Source: an uncultured Mobiluncus sp. (GTDB lineage: Bacteria > Actinomycetota > Actinomycetes > Actinomycetales > Actinomycetaceae). Taken from it: 64,000 bases of DNA. Below are positions 44,509 through 53,343 of the stretch, piece after piece (the first letter of the stretch is position 1; the number at the start of each line of letters is the position of its first letter). The notes under the pieces were generated by a model. That model worked only from the letters and a program-made list of their open reading frames with translations. It had not been told where the DNA came from and made no database searches. The DNA is taken from NCBI RefSeq assembly GCF_947087965.1, contig NZ_CAMUES010000006.1, positions 62,001 to 126,000 of the forward strand, read 5' to 3'. A program made the translations under genes and the position numbers.

Positions 44509-45651
44509 CTAGCGCGGATACACCGTAATCTGAGTGGCTTTGACCTCGGCGAAAATGGGCGAACCGGGAGCCAGCTGCAGGGCGCTGACGGCTTGCGGAG
44601 TCAGGACGGCTTGAATGCTTTGCCCCCCGTCCAGCTCCAAACTGATCCACTGCACCGCGCCGCGCGGCGTGATGTCCGTGACGCGCGCCTGCCAGGTGTT
44701 GCGCGGAGAGCCGGAAACAGCAGTCTGGAACAGAGCCACAGATTGCGGAGCAAAAGCGGTGAGAGCTGGGGTTTGGGGGCCGGGATGATTCTTGCCTTGC
44801 CACAGTCCCGTCAGTTTCACTACGCCGACATCAATGGTGGCGACTTCGCCGGATTCCTCGATGACCCCGGAAAGCAGGTTCATGCCGGACAGGTTTTCCA
44901 GGAACTTCGTGGCAGGCTGGCCCAGCATTTCTACCACCGTGCCTTCCCCAATCAAATGGCCGTTTTCGATGGCGACCACATGGTCGGCCAACATCCATAC
45001 GTCGAGCGGGTCGTGGGTCACAAAAATCACGGTCGGCCGCGGCTCTTGACGCAACCGTTTCGACAGTACTTCCCGCAGTTTGGCGGCAGTCTCAACGTCA
45101 AGGGCGGAAAACGGTTCATCCAACAGTACGACTTGCGGGTGTGTCGCCAGGGCTCGCGCAATCGCCACGCGCTGCGACTGCCCGCCGGACAGAGCCGTGG
45201 CGGGACGATCCGCCAGTTCCAAAGCGCCCACCGCCGCTAACTCCTGGCGCGCGATGCGCCGGGCTTCCTCCCGTGACCGATGCCGGGCTCGCGGTCCAAA
45301 CGCCACGTTTTCCAACACGCTCAAGTGTGGAAACAGCAGGGGTTTTTGGGTCAGCATCGCAACAGGACGCTGATGTGGTGGCAGAGAACGGGAGGCATCG
45401 GCAAACACCGTATCCCCACTGCGGATCTCTCCTGAATCGGGGGCCAACAGCCCGGAAATCATCCCCAGAATTGTAGACTTCCCGGCCCCGTTCGGTCCGA
45501 CGATGGCGGTAATGAGTCCCGCCGGAAAAGCACACTTCACCGTAACGTTGCGTTCCTTGATGCCTGCTTTCACCAGGACTTCACTTCCGGCCGTGGTGGT
45601 AGCGGTGGGGAATTCCGCGGGATTTGCCGCCGTATCGGGGCGAGTTTTCAC
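44509..45651 (-). CDS. modC: Molybdate ABC transporter ATP-binding protein
   Basis: This 380-residue ATPase has Walker A GPNGAGKST, signature LSGGQSQR, Walker B LLDEPFSALD and a C-terminal TOBE/Mop domain (EVKATQITVYPR at the end) of the kind that binds molybdate in ModC. It completes modA-modB-modC on the minus strand and overlaps modB by four bases. The first 30 residues are an extension beyond the usual start; a later start cannot be excluded. Confidence 0.92.
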   Translation of the reverse strand: MKTRPDTAANPAEFPTATTTAGSEVLVKAGIKERNVTVKCAFPAGLITAIVGPNGAGKSTILGMISGLLAPDSGEIRSGDTVFADASRSLPPHQRPVAMLTQKPLLFPHLSVLENVAFGPRARHRSREEARRIARQELAAVGALELADRPATALSGGQSQRVAIARALATHPQVVLLDEPFSALDVETAAKLREVLSKRLRQEPRPTVIFVTHDPLDVWMLADHVVAIENGHLIGEGTVVEMLGQPATKFLENLSGMNLLSGVIEESGEVATIDVGVVKLTGLWQGKNHPGPQTPALTAFAPQSVALFQTAVSGSPRNTWQARVTDITPRGAVQWISLELDGGQSIQAVLTPQAVSALQLAPGSPIFAEVKATQITVYPR

Positions 45652-46475
45652 TGGTCATCACCACTTTCCGGTTGTGTCGTGAGCTGTTTAGTGCGGCGGG
45701 TGGTAAAGATAGCCGACAATCCCATCATGGTGGCCGCCAACAGCACCAGCACTACGGACAGTGCCAAAGCCAGGTCGGAGTCGTCCTCGCGCAACAGGTA
45801 GATAGCCTGGGGGAGGGTCCGGGTCACCCCTTGCAGAGAGCCCGCGAAAGTCAGGGTGGCCCCGAATTCGCCCAAAGCGCGGGCAAAAGCCATGGTGGCA
45901 CCCCCGACTATGGCAGGGCTCAGCAAAGGTAGCGTGACGCGGCGCAACACATAGGTCGGAGATGCCCCCAAAGTCGCCGCAATCCGCTCGTAACCGGAAT
46001 CAAAAGTGCGCAACGCTGACTCCAGGGACACCACGTAGTAAGGCATGGCCACGAACGTTTGCCCCAGTACCACGGCTATGGTGGTGAACCCAATCTCGAT
46101 ACCGGCCAAGGACAGGTACTGTCCCACTACGCCGCGGCGCCCCAGCGTCACCAAGAGCGCTAAACCGGCTACGACCGGGGGTAACACCATAGGCAGGACC
46201 GCGAAAGTGCGCCACACGTAAGCCCAAAATCCCTCGGTGCGCGAAATCAGCAGCGCCAGGGGCGTCCCCAGAATCAACACCAGCACCAGCGACACCAGGC
46301 AGGTGCGCAGGCTCAACAGCAGGGCGTCGCGGGATTCGTCGCGGGTCAGGATTTCCACCAGACGGGTCCACGGCACTCGCACCATGAGCCCGACAATAGG
46401 CAAAACGACCAACAGCAAGGCTATCCCCGCCGGCAGATACAGCCAGCGGGGAAAGCCGTGGTTATTAGCGTTCAA
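45648..46475 (-). CDS. modB: Molybdate ABC transporter permease
   Basis: This 275-residue protein has about five to six membrane segments and the permease loop signature in two parts, SLESALRTFDSGYERIAATLG and ALGEFGATLTFAGSL. The second is typical of molybdate/sulfate permeases. It lies between modA (9-base gap) and modC (4-base overlap). Confidence 0.93.
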   Translation of the reverse strand: MNANNHGFPRWLYLPAGIALLLVVLPIVGLMVRVPWTRLVEILTRDESRDALLLSLRTCLVSLVLVLILGTPLALLISRTEGFWAYVWRTFAVLPMVLPPVVAGLALLVTLGRRGVVGQYLSLAGIEIGFTTIAVVLGQTFVAMPYYVVSLESALRTFDSGYERIAATLGASPTYVLRRVTLPLLSPAIVGGATMAFARALGEFGATLTFAGSLQGVTRTLPQAIYLLREDDSDLALALSVVLVLLAATMMGLSAIFTTRRTKQLTTQPESGDDQ

Positions 46476-46484
46476 CGCGAACCC

Positions 46485-47294
46485 TTACTCAGTGGGTCTC
46501 ATGAACCCGTACTTGGCAAAGACCTTTTGTGCCGCGTCGGACAACACGTAGTCCACGAAGGCTTTCGCGGCCGCATCGTTGCCGTTGTCGGCAGCCATCT
46601 TGGTGACCACAATCGGGTAGGCATTGACCACGGTGTCAGAGCCGGGAATATCGATGGTGTCCACCGCGTCCTTTTCCGCCAGCGCATCGGTCTGGTACAC
46701 CACGCCCGCGTCAGCTTCGCCGCTGACGACCTTACCCATCACATCCTTGACCGAAGTCTCCTCGGACACAGCCTGACCGGTGAAACCGACCTTTTGCGCC
46801 AACTCACGGTAGGCGTTGCCGCAGGGAACCCCCTCGGCACAAATGACCAGTTTCTTGCCGGTGAGGGAGTCGTCCAGCCCGGTGACCCCAGCCGGGTTAC
46901 CTTTCGGTACCGCCAAGGTCAGGGTATTGTTCACAAAAATGCTCGGTTCGCCGGCATTCAGACCCGCGTCGGTGGCTTTCTTCATATTCTTTTCGTCAGC
47001 GGAGGCGAACACGTCAGCTTTGGCACCGCCTTGCATCTGATCAAACAGGGAGGAGGAGCCGTCAAAGTTGAACTTTACAGTAATGTCGGGGTTATCCTTC
47101 TGGAAAGATGCGCCCAGCTCAGAGAAACTAGCCTTGAGGGAGGCGGCGGCGAATACCTGAATCATCTTGGCCTCGGCCGTTTCGCTCGGTTCTGAGTTCG
47201 CGGTGTTGGCGTTGTCCGGTGCACAAGCGGTGAGGCCGGTGGCGGCCAGGGCCAGGACGGCCAAGCCTGCTCCGAGACGCGCGAGTGTTTTCAT
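46485..47294 (-). CDS. modA: Molybdate-binding lipoprotein
   Basis: This 269-residue lipoprotein has lipobox LTAC and the ModA pattern: FAAASLKASFSELGASF, FNFDGSSSLFDQMQGGAKADVFASAD, AGVVYQTDA. It binds molybdate or tungstate outside and delivers it to ModB. AAGGAAAACTC precedes the ATG. It is the first gene of modABC, with the HTH-TOBE regulator gene 87 bases upstream on the same strand. Confidence 0.95.
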   Translation of the reverse strand: MKTLARLGAGLAVLALAATGLTACAPDNANTANSEPSETAEAKMIQVFAAASLKASFSELGASFQKDNPDITVKFNFDGSSSLFDQMQGGAKADVFASADEKNMKKATDAGLNAGEPSIFVNNTLTLAVPKGNPAGVTGLDDSLTGKKLVICAEGVPCGNAYRELAQKVGFTGQAVSEETSVKDVMGKVVSGEADAGVVYQTDALAEKDAVDTIDIPGSDTVVNAYPIVVTKMAADNGNDAAAKAFVDYVLSDAAQKVFAKYGFMRPTE

Positions 47295-47381
47295 GAGTTT
47301 TCCTTTCGCATAAGCCGGGTCGGCGGTTTTCCGTTGTCGACCGTTTCATTGTGGCGGCACAAGGGTGTCGTCAGGTTTTCC

Positions 47382-47786
47382 CTAAGATGCATCAATTACG
47401 ACATTCGTGGCTTTGACCCGGGCGGTAGCGACCGCGCCGGGCACCAGTCCGAGTTCTTTCACCGACTCGGTGGAGATGAGGGACACCACGCGGAAAGGGC
47501 CGCATTGCAGTTCGACCTGGCTCATGACTGTGTCGGAAACGACTTTGGTGACCAGACCGCGGAAATGGTTGCGGGCTGAAATGAAACCCGTGGAATCCGC
47601 GTCACCAAAATCTTTGGCTTTGTCTTGAGCTAGTTTCGCCAGTTCAGCTCCGTCTACGACTTTGCGTCCCGCATTATCGGTTCCGGCGCTGAGATGACCG
47701 GCGTCTATCCACCGGCGTAGCGTATCATCGCTAACACCCAGTAAATTTGCTGCGTCCTTAATCCGTAACTGATACATATTTGCCAC
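47382..47786 (-). CDS. Molybdate-responsive HTH-TOBE transcriptional regulator (probable)
   Basis: This 134-residue protein joins an excisionase/MerR-like helix-turn-helix (RIKDAANLLGVSDDTLRRWID) to a C-terminal Mop/TOBE domain (SARNHFRGLVTKVVSDTVMSQVE onward, TARVKATNVVI). Mop domains bind oxyanions such as molybdate. The position just upstream of modABC suggests control of that operon, like ModE but with another DNA-binding domain. No operator could be identified with confidence. Confidence 0.83.
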   Translation of the reverse strand: MANMYQLRIKDAANLLGVSDDTLRRWIDAGHLSAGTDNAGRKVVDGAELAKLAQDKAKDFGDADSTGFISARNHFRGLVTKVVSDTVMSQVELQCGPFRVVSLISTESVKELGLVPGAVATARVKATNVVIDAS

Positions 47787-47874
47787 CCTATCTTAAATTT
47801 TGCGGACATTTTCTGATGTTAGACCAGTTTTTGCGGAAAACACCCACGCGTTGCTCAGGACATCAGCGAAAGTC

Positions 47875-48153
47875 TTAGTTTGCGGGGTACTTTGCTACTA
47901 AGGCACGAAGTTTTGCCACATTTTCGCCCGCTTGCGCAATGTCTCCACCCGCGGCAAACCCGACCAGGAAAGCCGTCAGCGGTGCTCCCGGACGGGACGG
48001 CCCGTGCGCGACATCGCTGATGAGGTTCAATAGTTCCTCTTGGACGGGGGCAATAGTCCATTCCGGTAGCTTGAGTTCCTGGCTAGCGGCTTGCAGCCAT
48101 GCCGCCATTTTTGCCATTTTTTCCGGATCGTCTTTGCGTTTTTCTTCTGCCAT
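47875..48153 (-). CDS. DUF6457 family protein, molybdenum-cofactor associated
   Basis: This 92-residue helical protein has the DUF6457 core MAAWLQAASQELKLPEW and DVAHGPSRPGAPLTAFLVGFAAG. Members are found near or fused to Moco genes in actinobacteria; the function is unknown. GAGGAGCAGAC precedes the ATG. It lies in the modABC direction, upstream of the HTH-TOBE gene, and is divergent from moaA. Confidence 0.75.
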   Translation of the reverse strand: MAEEKRKDDPEKMAKMAAWLQAASQELKLPEWTIAPVQEELLNLISDVAHGPSRPGAPLTAFLVGFAAGGDIAQAGENVAKLRALVAKYPAN

Positions 48154-48185
48154 GTCTGCTCCTCAATGAGTATGGTCAAAAATTA

Positions 48186-48205
48186 AGTGAGCCGATGGGC
48201 TCACT
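48186..48205. promoter_or_regulatory. Hairpin/operator candidate in the DUF6457-moaA gap
   Basis: AGTGAGCC and GGCTCACT form a perfect 8-bp inverted repeat with a 4-base centre, 33 bases upstream of the DUF6457 start and 124 before moaA. Being between divergent Moco genes it could be a regulator site. Confidence 0.35.
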
Positions 48206-48328
48206 CCTTCAGCATAACGGATAGGCTCCATCAGGCGAGGACAAACCATAAATGCCTAGTGAACTGGAATAATATTTGAGACGCGATAGAATGGCGAGAT
48301 ATACCGAGGGCTGAGGAAGTAGGTAGGT

Positions 48329-49417
48329 TTGACTGAGACGCTGACACGAGTCAATCGTGTGGGGCAGGCAGCTGGGCTCGCGTCTCCCTGGGCTTTGTCG
48401 CTGCGAGACAGCTGGGGACGAACCGCGAGAGACTTGCGCTTGTCGGTGACCGATCGTTGTGATTTACGCTGTTCGTATTGCCTGCCGCGTGAGGGCGTCA
48501 AGTGGGTGTCGCGTCAGGAGCTGTTGGATTCCTCAGAAATTTTGCGTTTGGTGGGAATCGCGATTCACCGCCTAGGGATTACTCAGGTTCGCCTGACCGG
48601 CGGGGAGCCGCTGTTGCGCCCGGATTTGCTAGAGATTGCAGCGGGGATTACCCACACGTTTGCGGCCGCGGGGCGTGACCCCCAGGTGGCTCTCACCACC
48701 AACGCCCGCAGTTTGGCACCGCTGGCTCCGGCACTGCGGGCGGCGGGAGTTCGGCGCATCAACATTTCCCTCGATACCCTCAACCCTGCCCGTTTTGCAG
48801 AAATCACCGGGCGCGATGAACTCGCCTCGGCTTTGGAGGGTATTGACGCCGCGCTCTCCGCAGGTTTCCAGCCAATGAAAATGAATACGGTCATGTTGGA
48901 CCAGGTCAGTTTGCGCGAGGCTCCGGATTTGCTGCGGTTTTGCCTGGAGCGGGGTATCGAGTGGCGCGCTATTGAATATATGCCCTTCGGCCCGCACACG
49001 GTCCGGGTTGGTTCCGCTGAGCAACTGGATTTTTCTAAACTGCGCCCGGCTTTAGAACGCGAATTTCGTTTGTCCCCGGTGCGCGAAAATATTGATATTC
49101 ATGCCCCGGCAACCCGTTTTCAGGTGTTCGACTTAGCGGGCACAAAGCGCCTGGGGACGATGGGGTTGATTTCTTCGGTATCCGCGCCTTTCTGTGCAGA
49201 CTGTAACCGAACCCGGCTTTCCCCGACCGGACTGGTGCGTCCCTGCCTGTTCTCTAACTTGAGCTGTGACCTGGGGGCGATGTTGCGCCGCGGTGCTAGC
49301 GATGACGAACTGGCGCAGGCTTGGGCGGCGGTAACCTGGGAAAAACCTTCCGGGCACGGCTTGGGTCAGCAGGACTTTCAATCTCCAACGATTCCAATGG
49401 CTCAGATTGGGGGGTAA
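48329..49417 (+). CDS. moaA: GTP 3',8-cyclase
   Basis: This 362-residue radical SAM enzyme starts Moco synthesis. It has the N-terminal cluster CDLRCSYC (about residues 45-52), TGGEPLLRPD, the C-terminal cluster CADCNRTRLSPTG ... PCLFS (about 289) and the essential terminal Gly-Gly. The TTG start follows GAGGAAGTAGGTAGG. It is the first gene of moaA-moaD-moaE/moeB-moeA. A TAGAAT box at 48287-48292 may be its -10 element. Confidence 0.95.
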   Translation: MTETLTRVNRVGQAAGLASPWALSLRDSWGRTARDLRLSVTDRCDLRCSYCLPREGVKWVSRQELLDSSEILRLVGIAIHRLGITQVRLTGGEPLLRPDLLEIAAGITHTFAAAGRDPQVALTTNARSLAPLAPALRAAGVRRINISLDTLNPARFAEITGRDELASALEGIDAALSAGFQPMKMNTVMLDQVSLREAPDLLRFCLERGIEWRAIEYMPFGPHTVRVGSAEQLDFSKLRPALEREFRLSPVRENIDIHAPATRFQVFDLAGTKRLGTMGLISSVSAPFCADCNRTRLSPTGLVRPCLFSNLSCDLGAMLRRGASDDELAQAWAAVTWEKPSGHGLGQQDFQSPTIPMAQIGG

Positions 49418-49419
49418 AG

Positions 49420-49704
49420 ATGCGGGATAGTGGCGATAACACGGTAGGTGTACAAGTGCGTTTTTTCGCGGCGGCCGCGGATGCGGCGGGCACCGATACG
49501 GCGACGGCACAAGTAGCGCGGGACGTGAGCGTGGCTGATGCGGCGGCTCAGGCGGGAGGAGATGGCCGCGAATTAAATCAGGTGCTTTCCATTTCGTCAT
49601 ACCTGGTGGGGGGTCTGCGCGAATCGGGCCAGAAACGCCTCGCGGACCTCGACGACCTCACCGACCTCACCATCGATGTATTACCTCCATTTGCCGGTGG
49701 CTAG
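49420..49704 (+). CDS. moaD: Molybdopterin synthase small subunit (sulfur carrier)
   Basis: This 94-residue ubiquitin-like protein ends in PPFAGG; the terminal Gly-Gly is adenylated by MoeB and then carries sulfur as thiocarboxylate. The VQVRFFAAAADAAG strand is typical. I chose ATG 49420, two bases after the moaA stop; the frame is open further upstream inside moaA but that part is not MoaD-like. The next gene supplies both its partner (MoaE) and its activating enzyme (MoeB) as one chain. Confidence 0.9.
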   Translation: MRDSGDNTVGVQVRFFAAAADAAGTDTATAQVARDVSVADAAAQAGGDGRELNQVLSISSYLVGGLRESGQKRLADLDDLTDLTIDVLPPFAGG

Positions 49705-49746
49705 TTAACATCCTCGCGTAGTTTTGGAATTAATTTAGGAGCATCT

Positions 49747-50976
49747 TTGGCAACCATACTGCAAGCGGATCTGACCGATGAGCCTTTGGACCCGACTCGG
49801 TTTGAAGCGAGCTTTACCGTGCCCGAAGCCGGGTGCCAGCTCGTGTTCATCGGCCGCGTGCGCAACCACGACCAGGGGCGTGGAGTGGAGGCTATCACCT
49901 ACAGCGCTCACCCGGACGCCGCCCGTGAACTGCAACAGATTGCCGGTGAGGCCAGTACGGTTCCCGGCGTGCAGGAAATTGCGTTGCGCCATCGGGTGGG
50001 GCATCTGTCGGTCGGCGAGGTAGCTATTTTGGTCGGAGTTTCCGCCGCTCATCGGCAAGCTGCGTTTTCTACAGTGTCTTGGCTGGTCGATGCGGTCAAG
50101 GACCGGGTTCCCATCTGGAAGAAACAGGTTTTTTCCGAGGGAGACGCCGCCTGGTCAAACCTTGACGCAGACCTCCAAACCCGCAGCCGCTATGCCGCAC
50201 ATTGCGCGATTCCAGGTTTTGGAGCAACCGGTCAGGAGCGCGTCACGAGTGCAAAAGTCCTGGTGGTAGGTGCTGGCGGGTTGGGCTCGCCCATCATTGC
50301 GTACCTCGCTGCCGCCGGGGTCGGCCTGTCCACGGCGGGGGGAACCCTGGGGATTGCCGATGGCGACACGGTGAGTCTGAGCAACTTGGGACGCCAAGTC
50401 ATTCACCCGTTTAACCACCAAGGTGAGCCGAAAACCGCTTCTGCTGCCGCCACTGTCCGAGCGCTGAATCCCGAGGTCAACGTCTGCGAGGAACCGGCGC
50501 TGGATGCTCAGAACGCCGCCGCGGTTATCGCCCAATACGACCTGGTGGTGGACGCCACCGACACGTTTGCCTCGAAATACCTGATTTCAGACACCTGCGC
50601 AAAGTTGGCGCGACCCCTGGTTTGGGGCTCCGCGGTCGGAGCAAACTTCGAGGTCAGCGTGTTTTCCCCGGAGGTTGGGACGTGTTTACGCACGCTCTAT
50701 CCGACTCCGCCTCCGCCCGCAAGTACCCCGGACTCCACCACCGCGGGAATCCTCGGCCCCGTCTGTGGGCAAGCCGGGTCCCTGATGGCTACCGAGGTCC
50801 TGAAAATGGTCTCAGGTTGGGGCGAGCCCCTCATCGGACGCCTGGTCATTGGAGACGCCCGCATGGGCAAATGGAACGTGGTGGATTATTCGGCGCGTGC
50901 CGCCTCATCCCAAAACCCAAACTGTTACGAAACACTGTCCGGCAAGACTGGTGAACTCAAAGGAGAACAATCGTGA
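49747..50976 (+). CDS. Fused molybdopterin synthase large subunit and MoaD-adenylating enzyme (MoaE-MoeB)
   Basis: This 409-residue fusion has MoaE first (residues 1-140, with FIGRVRNHDQGR, VGVSAAHR and DRVPIWKKQ). A MoeB/ThiF-type adenylating domain follows (about 145-390, with GAGGLGSP, SNLGRQ and DATDTF). MoeB proteins bind zinc with two CxxC pairs; here both have lost the second Cys (TCLRT and NCYET). AGGAG precedes the TTG start. The GTGA overlap couples it to moeA. Confidence 0.9.
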   Translation: MATILQADLTDEPLDPTRFEASFTVPEAGCQLVFIGRVRNHDQGRGVEAITYSAHPDAARELQQIAGEASTVPGVQEIALRHRVGHLSVGEVAILVGVSAAHRQAAFSTVSWLVDAVKDRVPIWKKQVFSEGDAAWSNLDADLQTRSRYAAHCAIPGFGATGQERVTSAKVLVVGAGGLGSPIIAYLAAAGVGLSTAGGTLGIADGDTVSLSNLGRQVIHPFNHQGEPKTASAAATVRALNPEVNVCEEPALDAQNAAAVIAQYDLVVDATDTFASKYLISDTCAKLARPLVWGSAVGANFEVSVFSPEVGTCLRTLYPTPPPPASTPDSTTAGILGPVCGQAGSLMATEVLKMVSGWGEPLIGRLVIGDARMGKWNVVDYSARAASSQNPNCYETLSGKTGELKGEQS

Positions 50977-52229
50977 GTGAGACAGAAACACTGCTTGATT
51001 ACCAGGAATTTTTGGCCCAGCTCCTGGAGGAAATAACTCCGCTGACACCGCGGGAACTGCCGGTGGGCGACACTTTGGGATTGACCCTGGCTGAGCCGGT
51101 CATTTCGCGTCTGTCGGTGCCGCCCTTTACGAACTCGGCGATGGACGGATTTGCTTTCAATAGTGCGGGGCTACCGGTTGACGGTTCCGTAACGTTGCCG
51201 GTGGCGGGCGACATTCCGGCGGGCACAGAACCGAGCGCCGAATGCCAACCGGGTCAGGCGTGGCGGATTATGACCGGCGCGAAAATGCCCTCGGGGGCGG
51301 ACACCGTGGTGAAAGTGGAGGATACGAATCAACAGCCGGGTCCCGTTGAGCTGCCGGAAACGGTCACTATTCATCGTGTTCCCCGGGCCGGGGCGAATGT
51401 GCGCCAGGCCGGAGAGGACCTGCCGGCCGGCACCGAAGTTCTGGCTGCCGGCGAAGTCATGAGTCCGGGGGCGATTGCTTCGGCAATTTCAGGGGGCTAC
51501 GCGACAGTTACGGCCTTCCCGCGGGTCCGGGTGGGAATTATCGCCACCGGTTCCGAGCTGGCAGGGGCGGGGGCTTTGCTGGAAGGGTCGATGATTCCAG
51601 ATTCAAACTCGTCTCTGGCGGCGGCTTTGGCACGAGTGGCCCAAGCGGAGGTCAGTTTTGCGGGCCAATGCGGGGACGACGTGGCACAGTTCCGAGAAAC
51701 CTTGCGCCGGGTGGCGGACATGAGCGACCTGGTCATCACTTCGGGCGGGGTTTCGGCCGGCGCTTATGAGGTGGTGAAACAGGGCGTTAGCGATTGGGGA
51801 TTCCATTTCGCACGAGTTGCCCTGCAGCCGGGTAAACCTCAAGGTTACGGTTTCGTGGAGGCGAGCGGGGGGCGCCGAGTACCGGTACTGACCCTGCCGG
51901 GAAACCCGGTTTCGGTTTTCGTCTCGTGGCACCTGTTTGCACTGCCGGTACTGGCGAAGCTCGGTGGGCGTGATCCACAGCGGGTGCACGAGTGCCAGGA
52001 AGCGACCGTGGTGGAGGCATGGACCTCGCCGCGAGGCAAAGTCCAGGTAGTGCCGGTGCTCTTGACGCCGGGACAGCCAGGGCAAACCCCCACGGTGCAG
52101 CGCACCCACCCCTTGGGATCGAAGTCACACCTGGTGGCCTCGCTGCATAAAGCGAATGCCTTGATGCTGATAGACCGAGATGTCGAATCCGTGGCGCCGT
52201 GGTCGATTGTGAAAGTCCTCGAAATCTGA
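50973..52229 (+). CDS. moeA: Molybdopterin molybdenumtransferase
   Basis: This 418-residue protein inserts Mo into adenylated molybdopterin. It has FTNSAMDGFA (about residue 50), GDIPAG, RIMTGAKMPSGADTVV, the MoCF fold with SGGVSAGAYE and the LPGNPVSVFV loop, and a C-terminal MoeA domain IV. The start overlaps the stop of the moaE-moeB fusion. It ends convergently with tatC, 29 bases apart. Confidence 0.95.
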   Translation: MSETETLLDYQEFLAQLLEEITPLTPRELPVGDTLGLTLAEPVISRLSVPPFTNSAMDGFAFNSAGLPVDGSVTLPVAGDIPAGTEPSAECQPGQAWRIMTGAKMPSGADTVVKVEDTNQQPGPVELPETVTIHRVPRAGANVRQAGEDLPAGTEVLAAGEVMSPGAIASAISGGYATVTAFPRVRVGIIATGSELAGAGALLEGSMIPDSNSSLAAALARVAQAEVSFAGQCGDDVAQFRETLRRVADMSDLVITSGGVSAGAYEVVKQGVSDWGFHFARVALQPGKPQGYGFVEASGGRRVPVLTLPGNPVSVFVSWHLFALPVLAKLGGRDPQRVHECQEATVVEAWTSPRGKVQVVPVLLTPGQPGQTPTVQRTHPLGSKSHLVASLHKANALMLIDRDVESVAPWSIVKVLEI

Positions 52230-52258
52230 CATCAGCGCGGCTTTGAGAGTTGCCGTGG

Positions 52259-53026
52259 TTACGGCTGCTTCCGGTTTCGGCGCCAATCGTGGAGCGCCGC
52301 GATGCCGACCGCCAGGAAATACAGTGCCAGCAGGGCTGAGGCCTGCAAAATGACGGGCCACGGGGTTGGTAGCGGGTTGGCGATAGCTGAGAAGATAAAC
52401 GCCACCATTGTCGCCCAGCGCCAGCCTTTTAACATGGTGCAGGCGCCGAGTACCCCCAGGAAGTTCAGCATGACCAAAATTTCGGGAATCAGGAAAGAAA
52501 TCCCGAACGCCAATACCAGGCGAATATAGAACTTGATATAGGCATCGGCCTGCAGCAGCATCGCTGAATCTGGGGGAGTGAATGAGGACAGAATCGACAC
52601 GGCTCGCGGTGCGGTCCAGTCGCCGAATACCGCACCAGCGGCGAATAAAATGACTCCGGCCACGCCAAAAATCAGCATCCAGAACCGTTCCCGGCGGCGC
52701 AGACCGGGCCAGATGAAAGCCAAAATCTGAAAAATCCACCACGGCGAAGCAATCAGCACCCCCAACCACAGGGACACGCGGATTTTCAGGTCAAAGGCCG
52801 CGCCGATGGTCTGGAAGTTTAGGTTAGCCCCGGCGACGTCTTTCATGGGGGCGGTGATGTGTTCCAGTGCGATTTCATAGAGGAACCAGCCGCCAATCGT
52901 CGCCAAGGTGATGCCCACAAATGACCAGATGATACGTTTTCGCAGCTCAGCTAGGTGAGCAGTCACCGTCATGACGCCTTCTGAGTTGGCATCACGATTC
53001 CGGTCAGAGGGTTTCTCAGTGGGCAC
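52259..53026 (-). CDS. tatC: Sec-independent protein translocase TatC
   Basis: This protein of up to 255 residues has six membrane segments and TatC landmarks (HLAELRKRI at the N-terminus, the FYIRLVLAFGISFLIPE region, PLPTPWPVI near the end). It recognises twin-arginine signals. The start is uncertain: GTG 53026 lies eight bases past the tatA stop, while ATG 52972 has AGAAGG five bases upstream and gives the more usual start before TVTAHLAELRKR. Confidence 0.93.
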   Translation of the reverse strand: MPTEKPSDRNRDANSEGVMTVTAHLAELRKRIIWSFVGITLATIGGWFLYEIALEHITAPMKDVAGANLNFQTIGAAFDLKIRVSLWLGVLIASPWWIFQILAFIWPGLRRRERFWMLIFGVAGVILFAAGAVFGDWTAPRAVSILSSFTPPDSAMLLQADAYIKFYIRLVLAFGISFLIPEILVMLNFLGVLGACTMLKGWRWATMVAFIFSAIANPLPTPWPVILQASALLALYFLAVGIAALHDWRRNRKQP

Positions 53027-53034
53027 TTGAACTG

Positions 53035-53298
53035 TTACTTAGCGGCATCATTGCCTGGGGCCGGGTCAGTTTTAGAGGAATCGTTGGCGGAGTCATTCTT
53101 GCTCTCAATGGCTTTGCCGTCAGCCTTGGTGTCCTCGGTCAAATCGTTGAGCTCTTCTTTCAGGACTTTCGCGGATTTGCCCACGTTGCGAGCAATCTCC
53201 GGCAGTTTCGAGGCACCGAAAACCACGACCAAAATAATGATGACAGTAATCCACACCACAGGGCTTACGCTGAACAACATCACATGTGCCGGAACCAT
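53035..53298 (-). CDS. tatA: Sec-independent protein translocase TatA
   Basis: This 87-residue protein has one N-terminal membrane segment (VVWITVIIILVVVFG), the FGASKLPEIARNVGK amphipathic helix of TatA and an acidic, disordered C-terminus. It forms the translocation assembly with TatC. GGAGAGATTA precedes ATG 53298; an ATG six codons later matches the usual family start. Confidence 0.92.
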   Translation of the reverse strand: MVPAHVMLFSVSPVVWITVIIILVVVFGASKLPEIARNVGKSAKVLKEELNDLTEDTKADGKAIESKNDSANDSSKTDPAPGNDAAK

Positions 53299-53343
53299 TA
53301 ATCTCTCCTCTGTATAGGGCTAAATCAACACAAGTTTATCAGT

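Noticed and set aside
48154..48328. Moco riboswitch upstream of moaA
   Set aside because: The gap is 175 bases, the likely -10 box leaves a leader under 40 bases, and no long paired structure except an 8-bp hairpin before the promoter was found.
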